32,456 nucleotides of DNA from Clostridium sp. (GCF_021443865.1 NZ_JABUTB010000004.1:1-32456), one strand, 5' to 3'. Numbered from the stretch's first letter, positions 24,528 to 32,278 are shown. Numbers and translations: made by a program. The notes: a model not told the origin generated them from the sequence alone.

Positions 24528-25622
24528 ATGAACAAAATTTCTAGTAAGCATTTTATATTATTTATAATTGGGGTATCTATGATTTCAATTAAGACTTATA
24601 TGTCAGTATTTATAGATATAGGGGGAAGAGATACATGGCTGGCTTCCTTAATAGCAGGAATAATTTTTATTTTATTCTTATTTTTCATAACTACTATTTA
24701 TAAAACTACGGAGGCTTCTGATATAAATGATATTTTTCTTAAAGCACTGCCAAAGCCTTTAGGAATATTCTTTCTATTTATATTTATATTAGCTTTATTT
24801 ATAAACGCTATTGAATCAGCTGCTGTTGATGCTAATGTACTTCATACAACTTTATTTATTGATACTCCAGTTTGGTATGCATTAATATTTTTTATAGTAC
24901 CTTCACTGTTTATTTTCAGTAAAAAGATTCGTACAATATTAATCTTTATACTAATAAGTGTTTTTGTACTTATATTAAATGGAATTGTATTCTTTATACT
25001 TTCACAAATGTATAAGGATATCAACCACTTACTACCTGTCCTTGGCACTGGATTGTCTACTAAGTTCTTTACTACAATTTTATTAATTTTAGGAAGCTTA
25101 TCTTCCTTTATGATAGTAACTCCTTTTATAAAGTTTATTGATAAAGATGAGCACATCGTTAAACATAGCTTTTATTCTGGTGTCATTGTTATTGCATTTG
25201 TAGTAATATCCTTTGTAGGTGCAATAACTGCCTTTGGTCCATATAGAGCTGCAAATATCTTTTATCCTGAATTTGTACTAAGCCAAAGAATTGAGGTAGC
25301 TGGATTTTTAGAATTTGGAGAGTTATTTTTTATAGTTCAAACAGTTATTGGTTTTTTTGTAAAATATCTTTTATCTAGCTATAGCATATTATTAATATTA
25401 GAGAGAGTATTTAAAAATAAACCTTTAATTATAGGAATTTATACTTTTCTAACTTATGTTTTCTCAAATTTCCTAGGTATGAATAATTTTTACCTATATA
25501 AAATATTAAGGTACATACAAGTTGTGAATCTAGTAGCTTTTGTGATAATTCCTATAATAGTATTTACTATGTATTACTTAAAATTTAAAAAGAAAAGAAC
25601 TTCTAATAATTTATCCAAATGA
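24528..25622 (+). CDS. gerKB: spore germination receptor B subunit (APC-type permease)
   Basis: A 364-residue integral membrane protein with ten hydrophobic segments, starting MNKISSKHFILFIIGVSMIS, typical of the GerB/spore permease family of the amino acid-polyamine-cation superfamily. IDIGGRDTWLASLIAGIIFILFLF covers segment 2. The C-terminus is a positive KFKKKRTSNNLSK tail. In the family this subunit contacts the germinant. GAAAGGG lies before ATG 24528. It is transcribed alone and divergently from gerKA-gerKC, the C. perfringens-type organisation. A weak A/T hairpin follows the stop. Confidence 0.93.
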   Translation: MNKISSKHFILFIIGVSMISIKTYMSVFIDIGGRDTWLASLIAGIIFILFLFFITTIYKTTEASDINDIFLKALPKPLGIFFLFIFILALFINAIESAAVDANVLHTTLFIDTPVWYALIFFIVPSLFIFSKKIRTILIFILISVFVLILNGIVFFILSQMYKDINHLLPVLGTGLSTKFFTTILLILGSLSSFMIVTPFIKFIDKDEHIVKHSFYSGVIVIAFVVISFVGAITAFGPYRAANIFYPEFVLSQRIEVAGFLEFGELFFIVQTVIGFFVKYLLSSYSILLILERVFKNKPLIIGIYTFLTYVFSNFLGMNNFYLYKILRYIQVVNLVAFVIIPIIVFTMYYLKFKKKRTSNNLSK

Positions 25623-25648
25623 TATTTTTCTATTATTTTGAAAATTTT

Positions 25649-25667
25649 AAATATTAAAAAAATATTT
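25649..25667 (+). terminator. weak A/T terminator after gerKB
   Basis: AAATATT and AATATTT (7-bp arms) with a 5-A loop, followed by TTATAATTTT. The stem contains only A-T pairs. Confidence 0.35.
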
Positions 25668-25688
25668 TTATAATTTTAGAAATACGTC

Positions 25689-25716
25689 TTGCAATATTTT
25701 CCCATTATGCTATAAT
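25689..25716 (+). promoter_or_regulatory. promoter of the zinc-ribbon gene
   Basis: TTGCAA (25689-25694), a 16-base spacer and TATAAT (25711-25716). The leader to ATG 25836 is about 110 bases and includes the partial palindrome TCCTTAAGGA, so post-transcriptional control (as in cold-shock type leaders) is possible. Confidence 0.6.
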
Positions 25717-25835
25717 GTAGTTGAATATTTAAATGATTAGGAAAAATTCGATAAATTTGTCCCCTTAAAGTTCATTCTTGTCCTTAAGGAAGATAATATC
25801 AATTTATACCTATGAATTTTAAGGAGGAAATTAAA

Positions 25836-25991
25836 ATGGAAGATAAGAAAATAATTTGTAAAGATTGTGGAAAGGAATTCGTTTTCACAGTTGGAGAACA
25901 AGAATTCTACAAGGAAAAAGGATTCGATAACGAACCAGTAAGATGTCCAGATTGTAGAAGAGCTAGAAAAGCACAAAACAACAGAAGATAG
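25836..25991 (+). CDS. small zinc-ribbon protein
   Basis: A 51-residue protein, MEDKKIICKDCGKEFVFTVG to a C-terminal RRARKAQNNRR. Cys8/Cys11 and Cys37/Cys40 form two CxxC knuckles of a zf-trcl-type zinc ribbon, with the family hallmark EQEFYKEKGFDNEPVRCPDC between them. The Arg/Lys-rich tail could contact nucleic acid. AAGGAGG sits before ATG 25836, a clear promoter lies upstream and a strong terminator follows, so it is an independent and probably well-expressed gene. Its codons are clean and it must be preferred over the longer open frame on the opposite strand. Function unknown; the family is widespread in Firmicutes. Confidence 0.9.
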   Translation: MEDKKIICKDCGKEFVFTVGEQEFYKEKGFDNEPVRCPDCRRARKAQNNRR

Positions 25992-26006
25992 TTTCTGTTT
26001 TTAAAT

Positions 26007-26040
26007 AAAGGTGATATCAAGATTTCTTGATATCACCTTT
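26007..26040 (+). terminator. strong terminator after the zinc-ribbon gene
   Basis: A perfect 15-bp stem (AAAGGTGATATCAAG and its complement) with a 4-base loop; TTTGTTACTTTTATG follows. Confidence 0.88.
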
Positions 26041-26066
26041 GTTACTTTTATGTATTATTCTATAAA
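26039..26066 (+). promoter_or_regulatory. promoter of the 48-residue membrane peptide
   Basis: TTGTTA (26039-26044), a 16-base spacer and TATAAA (26061-26066), beginning in the last bases of the preceding terminator. Confidence 0.5.
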
Positions 26067-26114
26067 ATTAGGACAAAATAATCTAAATAAGAATTATACA
26101 TAGGAGAAATTAAA

Positions 26115-26261
26115 ATGAAATTCACAAAATTATTTTTTACATTATTAGTTTTACTAACACTAATTTTTTTAATATTTAAATTCTCATTTTGGTCAATAAC
26201 TCTAATAATATTACTATCCACTATTTTTCTACTAGTAGATTTTTTTCATCTTAAAGTTTAA
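26115..26261 (+). CDS. 48-residue membrane peptide, unknown
   Basis: MKFTKLFFTLLVLLTLIFLI followed by FKFSFWSITLIILLSTIFLL and VDFFHLKV: two membrane segments with a short turn at FKFSFW and almost no soluble part. A good AGGAGA precedes ATG 26115 and a plausible promoter lies at 26039-26066. It could be a small membrane regulator, a toxin-like peptide or a subunit; there is no antisense RNA or partner gene in view that would identify a toxin-antitoxin pair. Confidence rests on the ribosome site, promoter and coherent hydrophobic pattern. Confidence 0.6.
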   Translation: MKFTKLFFTLLVLLTLIFLIFKFSFWSITLIILLSTIFLLVDFFHLKV

Positions 26262-26288
26262 AGATAATTTAATTATATAGACACTTAA

Positions 26289-27116
26289 TTATTTATTTTG
26301 TATTAATTTTTCACCATTATATAGCTTATTAATTTCTTCCTCTCTATACATCCATTCTTGGCATAAATCAAAATCTTCTTTTTTGTATTCCCCATTAATT
26401 TCAAAGGTAAAGCTTTTAAAACCTTCTGCTATCTCCTTAGGGAAACCACAGTATTCCATAAAATAATTAACTTTTTCTTCACCAGTGGAATTATTAAAAA
26501 TTTCTGCTACTTCGTTTAATGCTTTATGAAAATTTCTAACTCCTTCTGGATTCTTATTATAAAAATCTTCATCAAAGCACCACATAACTAGATTTTTATC
26601 ACTATTTCTTGAATCCCAAATTACTTTTCCACCATTATTAACTACTTTAGAAACAAAGGGTTCTATTGCAACTAAAGCATGAATTTCTCCATTATTTAAG
26701 GCTTCAATTCTCTCATTAGTGTTGTTAATCCAAACTATTTTAGGATTCTTTATAATATCCTTTAAATCATTTTCTAAAAAGAGCCTAAAAAGTCCACTTC
26801 TATTAACACCAACCCTTATTCCTTCTAGACTTTCAGGTAAATTCTTACCACCAACTAAGTTTATAGTTCTTGTTAAATTTGATGTAATAACAGCTCTTTT
26901 ACCCTTTTCAAGCATATAAAAGAAGAAGGTTGTATCTCCCATCATAGCATCTGATCTGCCTTCTAAAAATTCTATATTCCCATTAAAGAAAAAATCTTCA
27001 TCTAAATATAAATTCATATCTATACTATATTTTTTAAATATTCCTAGTCTATCAGCTAATATTGAAGTTAAGCTTAATGGATTCTTCTTTATTAAATTTA
27101 AATTTATCCTTACCAT
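26289..27116 (-). CDS. NMT1/THI5-like substrate-binding protein without signal peptide
   Basis: A 275-residue protein of the NMT1/THI5-like periplasmic-binding fold: LTSILADRLGIFKKYSIDMNLY near the start, GRSDAMMGDTTFFFYMLEKGKRAVI for the first binding loop, NLPESLEGIRVGVNRSGLFRLFLENDL, and NNTNERIEALNNGEIHALVAIEPFVSKV. There is no signal peptide or lipobox, so it is predicted cytoplasmic. The THI5 cysteine cluster is not seen, so hydroxymethylpyrimidine synthesis is not supported. ATG 27116 follows AAGGGAGG. It is last in the ABC-prenyltransferase gene string but separated from it by a 127-base structured spacer, suggesting separate control. It could be an enzyme or ligand-binding regulator; unassigned. 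Confidence 0.78.
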   Translation of the reverse strand: MVRINLNLIKKNPLSLTSILADRLGIFKKYSIDMNLYLDEDFFFNGNIEFLEGRSDAMMGDTTFFFYMLEKGKRAVITSNLTRTINLVGGKNLPESLEGIRVGVNRSGLFRLFLENDLKDIIKNPKIVWINNTNERIEALNNGEIHALVAIEPFVSKVVNNGGKVIWDSRNSDKNLVMWCFDEDFYNKNPEGVRNFHKALNEVAEIFNNSTGEEKVNYFMEYCGFPKEIAEGFKSFTFEINGEYKKEDFDLCQEWMYREEEINKLYNGEKLIQNK

Positions 27117-27166
27117 TCTTCCTCTTCCTCCCTTAATATTCTTATATCTATAAAATTATATTGTTC

Positions 27167-27243
27167 TTTGACCCTGTAACATATTATCCCTAAGGCGACT
27201 TGAAGCTTGCCACGGAGACTTATCATACTATGGTACAGTGCCC
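27167..27243 (-). ncRNA. candidate structured regulatory RNA before the NMT1-like gene
   Basis: On the minus strand CTGTA-C-CATA (27229-27238) pairs with TATG-T-TACAG (27174-27183), giving 9 bp with one mismatch. It encloses about 45 bases: an asymmetric purine-rich loop (GTATGATAAGTC), then TCC/GGA and GGC/GCC helices around AAGCTTCAAGTC. This segment is clearly richer in G+C than other gaps here. An internal CTCC could pair with the GGAG of the downstream ribosome site. The shape fits a cis-regulatory aptamer-type leader. I could not match it to any riboswitch class I know. Confidence 0.45.
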
Positions 27244-28176
27244 CTATACAATATAAAAAATAATATATATTAAAAATTCTAAAGACATTATAAAGTGAAA
27301 GCTGTATATAAGCAGTAATGGTCTTGGTCCCCATTCTTTCCCCATTTCTTTATATACTTCCTTTATTTTATAATACTCCTTATACCACTTAAGGTATCCG
27401 TAATAATAAAATATAAGTAAGCCTGATATAAATATTATTAAGGTTATTTTTGAAGTTACAAATAGTATTATCCAAGCTACTATCATAATTATTCCTTCTG
27501 GTATTATTAGCTTTATAGAATTTCTAAAGCCTATAATATGTGGCAAAGTCACTCTAATACCCTTGTCCTTTTCATAATCAGAAGTATTATTTGTAGACAT
27601 TAAAAATACTGTCATTATCATAGCTATAAGAGAATATAAGAATATTTCAATGCTTACTTTACCTTGTTGTATATAAGCAGATACAAAGGAGCTTATTCCT
27701 CCTGCAAATATCCCTGATACTAATTCACCCACTGGATAAATTATATAAGGCTTTGGTCCTAGAGAATACGTTATTGCAGCTAGTGCACTTAATATTCCTA
27801 TAATTAATATATTGATATTTTTAGTTATTAAAACTACTAGAAGCCCAGAGCCTCCACCTAATGCCAGCATAAATATTAAGGCTATTACTGCATCTAAAAA
27901 CTTTGCATCTCCCCTAACTAAGCCTTCACTTCCTAGGTGTCCTGTAAAGGTATCTTCATTTTCTTCATTCTTTAAAAATGCCCTTATTTCATTTGCTATA
28001 TTAGCCACTATATTTAAACTAAAGCCAGAAATAAACATTAAAATTAAAGGCAATACCTTTATATCCTTTGCTAAATAAGCTCCAAACAATCCCCCACTTA
28101 AAGCAGGAAGTCCTGTGGCAAAGCCAGTTCTAAGCTCCATAACTGTATAAATACGTTTAAAAAAATTATTTTTCAT
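27244..28176 (-). CDS. UbiA-family prenyltransferase
   Basis: A 310-residue membrane protein with about eight to nine segments. It begins FFKRIYTVMELRTGFATGLPALSGGLFGAYLA, as in MenA/UbiA enzymes. The second Asp-rich motif is intact (D200-Y-E-K-D204, followed by KGIRVTLPHIIG), and the mid-protein GSEGLVRG resembles MenA. The first motif, normally NDxxDxxxxD, reads NEIRAFLKNEENED from N62, with Glu or other residues at the usual Asp places. Magnesium-diphosphate binding by motif 1 may therefore be altered. The ATG shares its A with the stop of the upstream permease (TAATG), so it is translationally coupled to the ABC importer. The prenyl acceptor is unknown; menaquinone-type synthesis is one option but no men gene is nearby. 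Confidence 0.85.
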   Translation of the reverse strand: MKNNFFKRIYTVMELRTGFATGLPALSGGLFGAYLAKDIKVLPLILMFISGFSLNIVANIANEIRAFLKNEENEDTFTGHLGSEGLVRGDAKFLDAVIALIFMLALGGGSGLLVVLITKNINILIIGILSALAAITYSLGPKPYIIYPVGELVSGIFAGGISSFVSAYIQQGKVSIEIFLYSLIAMIMTVFLMSTNNTSDYEKDKGIRVTLPHIIGFRNSIKLIIPEGIIMIVAWIILFVTSKITLIIFISGLLIFYYYGYLKWYKEYYKIKEVYKEMGKEWGPRPLLLIYSFHFIMSLEFLIYIIFYIV

Positions 28177-29015
28177 TACCTAATGCTCCCTGATGTAATT
28201 CCTTCATAAATATGTTTTTGTAAAAATATAAAAAATAATATCATTGGTATTATGCTTATTACAATTCCAGCACAAATTACCTGCCATTCTGTAGATGCTG
28301 GTCCTATAAAATTAAATAAACTAGTGGAAATAGTATTTAACCCTTCACCAGGCATATATAAAAATGGTACATAAAAATCATTATATATTGAAATTATTTT
28401 AAGCATAATAGCTGTTGCTGTTGCAGGCTTAAGTAAAGGAAATATAACCTTTCTATATATTTGAAAATATCCTGCTCCTTCTAGCATTGCCGCTTTATCT
28501 AAGTCTTTTGGAACCTTTTCTAAAGCTTGTATATAAATATAAACCATTAACACATCTGCACCTAAATATATAATTATTGGAGCAAGTCTAGTATTGTATA
28601 TACCTAAAGCATCTACTATTTTAAAGGTTGCTACTTGAGACATTTCCATAGGCACTATTGATACAAGCAAATACATAAATAAAATTAACCTTTTAAATTT
28701 AAATTCAAATCTACTTATAACAAAGGCAACCATAGAACCTAAAATTACACTACCTATTGCTCCAAAGAATATTAATATAAAGGTATTAATAAATCCTACA
28801 AGCATTTTCCCATTTACAAAGGCTTTTATATAATTTTCAAAATAAGTAAAGCTATTTGGCGGCGTAATTCCACTAGTTCTTGTAAATTCATCATAGGTTT
28901 TAAAGGAACCAAAAATAACAGTTATTAAAGGTAAGAAAACTATTATTGTCCAACCTATTAAAGCAGTATATTTTAATATTTGGGCTATTATAGACTTAAT
29001 ATTCATCTTCATCAT
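28176..29015 (-). CDS. ABC importer permease, MalG type
   Basis: A 279-residue integral membrane protein with six segments and the cytoplasmic EAA loop VPKDLDKAAMLEGAGYFQIYRKVIFPLLKPA (around residues 178-208) that contacts the ATPase. NNFYVPFLYMPGEGLNTIS-like sequence (YNDFYVPFLY) and the C-terminal QKHIYEGITSGSIR are typical of carbohydrate-type (CUT1) second permeases. Starts at 29015, 29012 and 29006 are all possible. It overlaps the end of the first permease by 20 bases, and its stop overlaps the prenyltransferase start. Confidence 0.92.
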   Translation of the reverse strand: MMKMNIKSIIAQILKYTALIGWTIIVFLPLITVIFGSFKTYDEFTRTSGITPPNSFTYFENYIKAFVNGKMLVGFINTFILIFFGAIGSVILGSMVAFVISRFEFKFKRLILFMYLLVSIVPMEMSQVATFKIVDALGIYNTRLAPIIIYLGADVLMVYIYIQALEKVPKDLDKAAMLEGAGYFQIYRKVIFPLLKPATATAIMLKIISIYNDFYVPFLYMPGEGLNTISTSLFNFIGPASTEWQVICAGIVISIIPMILFFIFLQKHIYEGITSGSIR

Positions 29016-29877
29016 TACTATATACCTTCTTTTGAATAATTGTTGCTAATATAATTACTACTGAAATTATTACTGCCATAGCAGCTGCAAGTCCTATTTT
29101 CTTTTGCTCAAAGGCTGTTTTAAGAGTTTGTAATAAGAATGTACTAGTTCCATTGGAACCATTAGTCATTATCATAGGTATTTCAAAAACAGATATAGCT
29201 CCTATAATAAGCAAAAGGAAATTTATTTTAATTATTGTGTGTATATTAGGCAATATTACATATCTAACCTTTTGGATAATAGAAGCTCCTTCTATTTCTG
29301 CAGCCTTTATATATTCCCTTGGTATAGATTGAATTGCTCCAAAATACATAATAAAGCTTCTGCCTGTAAACCTCCAAAGAGATATACTTGCTAAGGTGTA
29401 ATTAACAATTCTAGGATCTCCTAGCCAATAATGTACAAACTCTCCAAGACCTAAGGCTCCAAGTGCTGCATCAAAGGTTCCCCCTGGTTCAAAAAACACT
29501 CTAAACATCATTGATATAGCAACTCCACTTATAAGAGTTGGAAAAACAAAGCTAGCCTTAAAAAAGCCTTTAAATTTTACCTTTGATGATAGCATAACAG
29601 CAAAAATCATAGCTATTATTATTTGAAGTATTCCTGATAAAAAATAATATAAGCTATTTTTAAATACCTGAAAATATGCTGGATCTGTTAAAACCTTTAT
29701 ATAATTATTAAAGCCAATAAATTCTTTAGTACTTGATATTCCATTCCAAGATGTAAAACTATAAATAACTATTTCAATTATAGGTAAAAATCCAAATAAG
29801 AATAATAAAAGAATAGGAAAAAAAAGAAAGAGAAAAATAATTTGTCTTTCTTTTTTTATGAAATTTATATTATTCAT
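28996..29877 (-). CDS. ABC importer permease, MalF type
   Basis: A 293-residue permease with six membrane segments, starting NFIKKERQIIFLFLFFPILLLFLFGFLPIIEIVIYSFTSWNG, as in CUT1 first permeases (MalF, UgpA). The EAA loop is IPREYIKAAEIEGASIIQKVRYVILPNI. The N-terminal arm is short, as in Firmicute MalF-like proteins. It overlaps the binding-protein gene by 8 bases and the second permease by 20, so translation of the operon is strongly coupled. Confidence 0.93.
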   Translation of the reverse strand: MNNINFIKKERQIIFLFLFFPILLLFLFGFLPIIEIVIYSFTSWNGISSTKEFIGFNNYIKVLTDPAYFQVFKNSLYYFLSGILQIIIAMIFAVMLSSKVKFKGFFKASFVFPTLISGVAISMMFRVFFEPGGTFDAALGALGLGEFVHYWLGDPRIVNYTLASISLWRFTGRSFIMYFGAIQSIPREYIKAAEIEGASIIQKVRYVILPNIHTIIKINFLLLIIGAISVFEIPMIMTNGSNGTSTFLLQTLKTAFEQKKIGLAAAMAVIISVVIILATIIQKKVYSNDEDEY

Positions 29878-31144
29878 TTGCCTTTACTGCTGCTTCCCAC
29901 TTAGCTTCTAAGGAGTTTACATAATCAGTATAGCTTTCATTTTGATTTGGATATAAACCTATATTAATAACCTTTTGAAGTACATCTGTTAATCTTCCAA
30001 CACCTACTTCATTAGCTATTGCAGCATATTTTGCATCAATTTCTGGAGTTTCAGTAGCTGATGTTAATACTATATTATTCTTTTCAAAAATTTCTTTTTG
30101 TTCAGCAGTTAAATCTTCTCTATTTGGTGATATTCCACCTAAATCTTCTGCATATCCACTTTCAGCTGAAATAAAGAACTCTAAAAATGCCTTAGCTGTT
30201 GCTTTATTTTCACTATTCTTATTTATTCCAATTACTGATGGTGCTCCAAAAGCAATACTTGTTTGACCATTAAACTTAACAGGTAATGAAGCAATGCTTA
30301 TTTTGCTACCATTTGATGTAAGACCTTGAATCATCTTTGCATCTTGAGAACCCTTCATTATCATAGCTACCTTACCATCTGCTAACATTTGTAATGATTT
30401 ATTAAAATCTCCTGTTATAGGGTCTGGTTCTGTAAGTCCATTTGAAGCTAATTCATAGAATAAATCCATTATTTCACGAATTGGTTGACCTTCTTTAAAT
30501 CCAGTTCCTGCCTTTAACATTTCTGATCTATATTCTTCTCCACCATAAGAAGTTAATGTTCCTCCCCAAGTTCCTAAAGTCTTATTGTAATTTGTATAGA
30601 AGGGAATTGCATCAGTATTTTCTTTTATCTTCTTACATGCTTCTATAAATTCTTCAGTAGAAGTTGGCATTTCTTCTACTCCAGCCTTCTTTAAAACTTC
30701 TTCATTATAAATAATTCCTAAGCTATTTAAAGCAACTGGTAGTCCATATGCAACATCATTGTAATCTGCTTCTGTAACATCAATGTACTTTTCTTCAAGT
30801 TCAGAAACACTTCCTAATCCTTCAAAATAATTTTCATATTCTTCAGGTGTTCCATTCATAGTAAATGGTATAAATAAAACATCCCCATAATCCTTAGTAT
30901 TCATTCTAGTTGCTATATACTTGTCATAATCTGCAGCTGATTCCCATACTATATCTTCTACATTTGGATATAGCTTTTTAAAATCCTCTTCAATTTTTTC
31001 AAATAACTCATCAGCATCTGTTCTAGAGGTAACAACTTTTATAGTTCCACCAATTTCATCATTTTTCTTTTCTTCCTTACTCTTACATCCAACCATAAGG
31101 ATTGGTAACATTAATAAGCTTGCTATTATCTTCTTTGCCTTCAT
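29870..31144 (-). CDS. extracellular solute-binding lipoprotein (family 1)
   Basis: A 424-residue binding protein. Signal peptide and lipobox LMVGC (Cys20), then a charged linker and the family 1 fold: IKVVTSRTDADELFEKIEEDFKKLYPNVEDIVWE, YGLPVALNSLGIIYNEEVLKKAGVEEMPTSTEEFIEACKKI, and MLADGKVAMIMKGSQDAKMI. It is the cell-surface receptor of the importer. Family 1 proteins bind sugars, oligosaccharides, glycerol-phosphate compounds and others; no residue pattern here fixes the ligand. AAGGAGC (31152-31158) lies inside the end of the ATPase gene. Having the ATPase first and the prenyltransferase last is uncommon for a plain sugar operon. Confidence 0.93.
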   Translation of the reverse strand: MKAKKIIASLLMLPILMVGCKSKEEKKNDEIGGTIKVVTSRTDADELFEKIEEDFKKLYPNVEDIVWESAADYDKYIATRMNTKDYGDVLFIPFTMNGTPEEYENYFEGLGSVSELEEKYIDVTEADYNDVAYGLPVALNSLGIIYNEEVLKKAGVEEMPTSTEEFIEACKKIKENTDAIPFYTNYNKTLGTWGGTLTSYGGEEYRSEMLKAGTGFKEGQPIREIMDLFYELASNGLTEPDPITGDFNKSLQMLADGKVAMIMKGSQDAKMIQGLTSNGSKISIASLPVKFNGQTSIAFGAPSVIGINKNSENKATAKAFLEFFISAESGYAEDLGGISPNREDLTAEQKEIFEKNNIVLTSATETPEIDAKYAAIANEVGVGRLTDVLQKVINIGLYPNQNESYTDYVNSLEAKWEAAVKANE

Positions 31145-31145
31145 C

Positions 31146-32240
31146 TTAATTGCTCCTTATATTTTGTTTTGTTAGTATATTAAAAATATTAGCTTTGTTA
31201 AAATTAAAACTAATATTAATTATATCTCCTACTTTTATATTGCTTACCTTATAATCCTTTAAAGTAACCTTAATATCATTATGTCTAAGATAATAAATTG
31301 TTTCACTTCCAAGATACTCAATTTTTTCTACAGTTCCTTGAAAATATTCTTCATTAGGCTTGTCCACCTTAATAGTATCTTCAGATCTTATTCCAATTAT
31401 ATATTTGCCTTTATTTAAATCATTAAACGCTTTAGGCTTACTAAACTTAATTGAGTCTCCTAAAATTATAAAATCTTCATCTATAGTTACGTCTAATAAA
31501 TTTATTTGAGGTCTACCAATAAAAGTAGCTACAAATATATTACTAGGCTTATTATATATTTCCAAGGGACTTCCTATTTGCTGAACTTCTCCATTATTTA
31601 AAATAACTATCTTATCAGCCATAGATAAGGCTTCCACTTGATCATGAGTGACATATATTGTGGTTGCATTTAATTCATTATGTAAATTCCTAATTTCATT
31701 TGAAGTAGAATTTCTAAGCTTAGCATCTAAATTAGATAAAGGCTCATCCATTAAAAAGCACTTAGGATTTCTAACCATAGCCCTAGCTAAAGCTATTCTT
31801 TGCCTTTGTCCACCTGATAAATTCTTAGGCTTAGACTTTAAACACTCCTCTAGCTTTAATATCTTAGCTGCCCACATTACCTTCTCATGAATTTCCTTTT
31901 TATTTTCCTTCCTTATCTTCATTCCAAAAGCAATATTCTCGTAAGCTGTTAAATGAGGATACAAAGCATAATTTTGAAAAACCATAGAAACATCCCTATT
32001 CTTAGGCTCTATATCATTAATTACTTTACCATCTATTATTATTTCGCCTTCAGTTATATCCTCAAAGCCACAAATTAAATCCAAAAGAGTTGATTTTCCA
32101 CTTCCACTAGGTCCAAGTATTACTACAAATTCACCCTTTTCAATTTTAAAATCTATATTTTTAAGTGCATACTTATCAGCATTCTTATACTTCTTAGATA
32201 AATTTTGGAATTCTATATAACTAATATTAATCACCCCCAT
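31146..32240 (-). CDS. ABC importer ATPase, MalK/UgpC type
   Basis: Up to 364 residues. Walker A GPSGSGKST (43-51), Q-loop FQNYALYPH, signature LSGGQ (141-145), Walker B CFLMDEP (161-167), D-loop SNLDAKLR, switch His199. The C-terminal TOBE-like domain (GIRSEDTIKVDKPNEEYFQGTVEKIEYLGSE) is characteristic of CUT1 ATPases that can serve shared or regulated importers. The ATG at 32240 has no ribosome site. The only good one, GGGGGTGAT, lies within the first codons and points to an ATT at codon 6 (ISYIEFQNLSKKY), so the true start is uncertain. It is first in the operon. Confidence 0.92.
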   Translation of the reverse strand: MGVINISYIEFQNLSKKYKNADKYALKNIDFKIEKGEFVVILGPSGSGKSTLLDLICGFEDITEGEIIIDGKVINDIEPKNRDVSMVFQNYALYPHLTAYENIAFGMKIRKENKKEIHEKVMWAAKILKLEECLKSKPKNLSGGQRQRIALARAMVRNPKCFLMDEPLSNLDAKLRNSTSNEIRNLHNELNATTIYVTHDQVEALSMADKIVILNNGEVQQIGSPLEIYNKPSNIFVATFIGRPQINLLDVTIDEDFIILGDSIKFSKPKAFNDLNKGKYIIGIRSEDTIKVDKPNEEYFQGTVEKIEYLGSETIYYLRHNDIKVTLKDYKVSNIKVGDIINISFNFNKANIFNILTKQNIRSN

Positions 32241-32278
32241 ATAAGTAAATAATTATAAAGTTTTACAATTGCTATATT

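Noticed and set aside
25737..25976. 79-codon minus-strand ORF over the zinc-ribbon gene
   Set aside because: The plus-strand zinc-ribbon frame has a promoter, AAGGAGG, paired CxxC motifs and a terminator; the minus-strand frame is its shadow.
27167..27243. TPP riboswitch, suggested by the THI5-like neighbour
   Set aside because: The CUGAGA and ACCUGAUC-type TPP core sequences are absent.
27110..27334. 74-codon minus-strand ORF between the NMT1-like and prenyltransferase genes
   Set aside because: It overlaps the end of the prenyltransferase in another frame, has no ribosome site and no sensible protein pattern. It also runs through the structured spacer.
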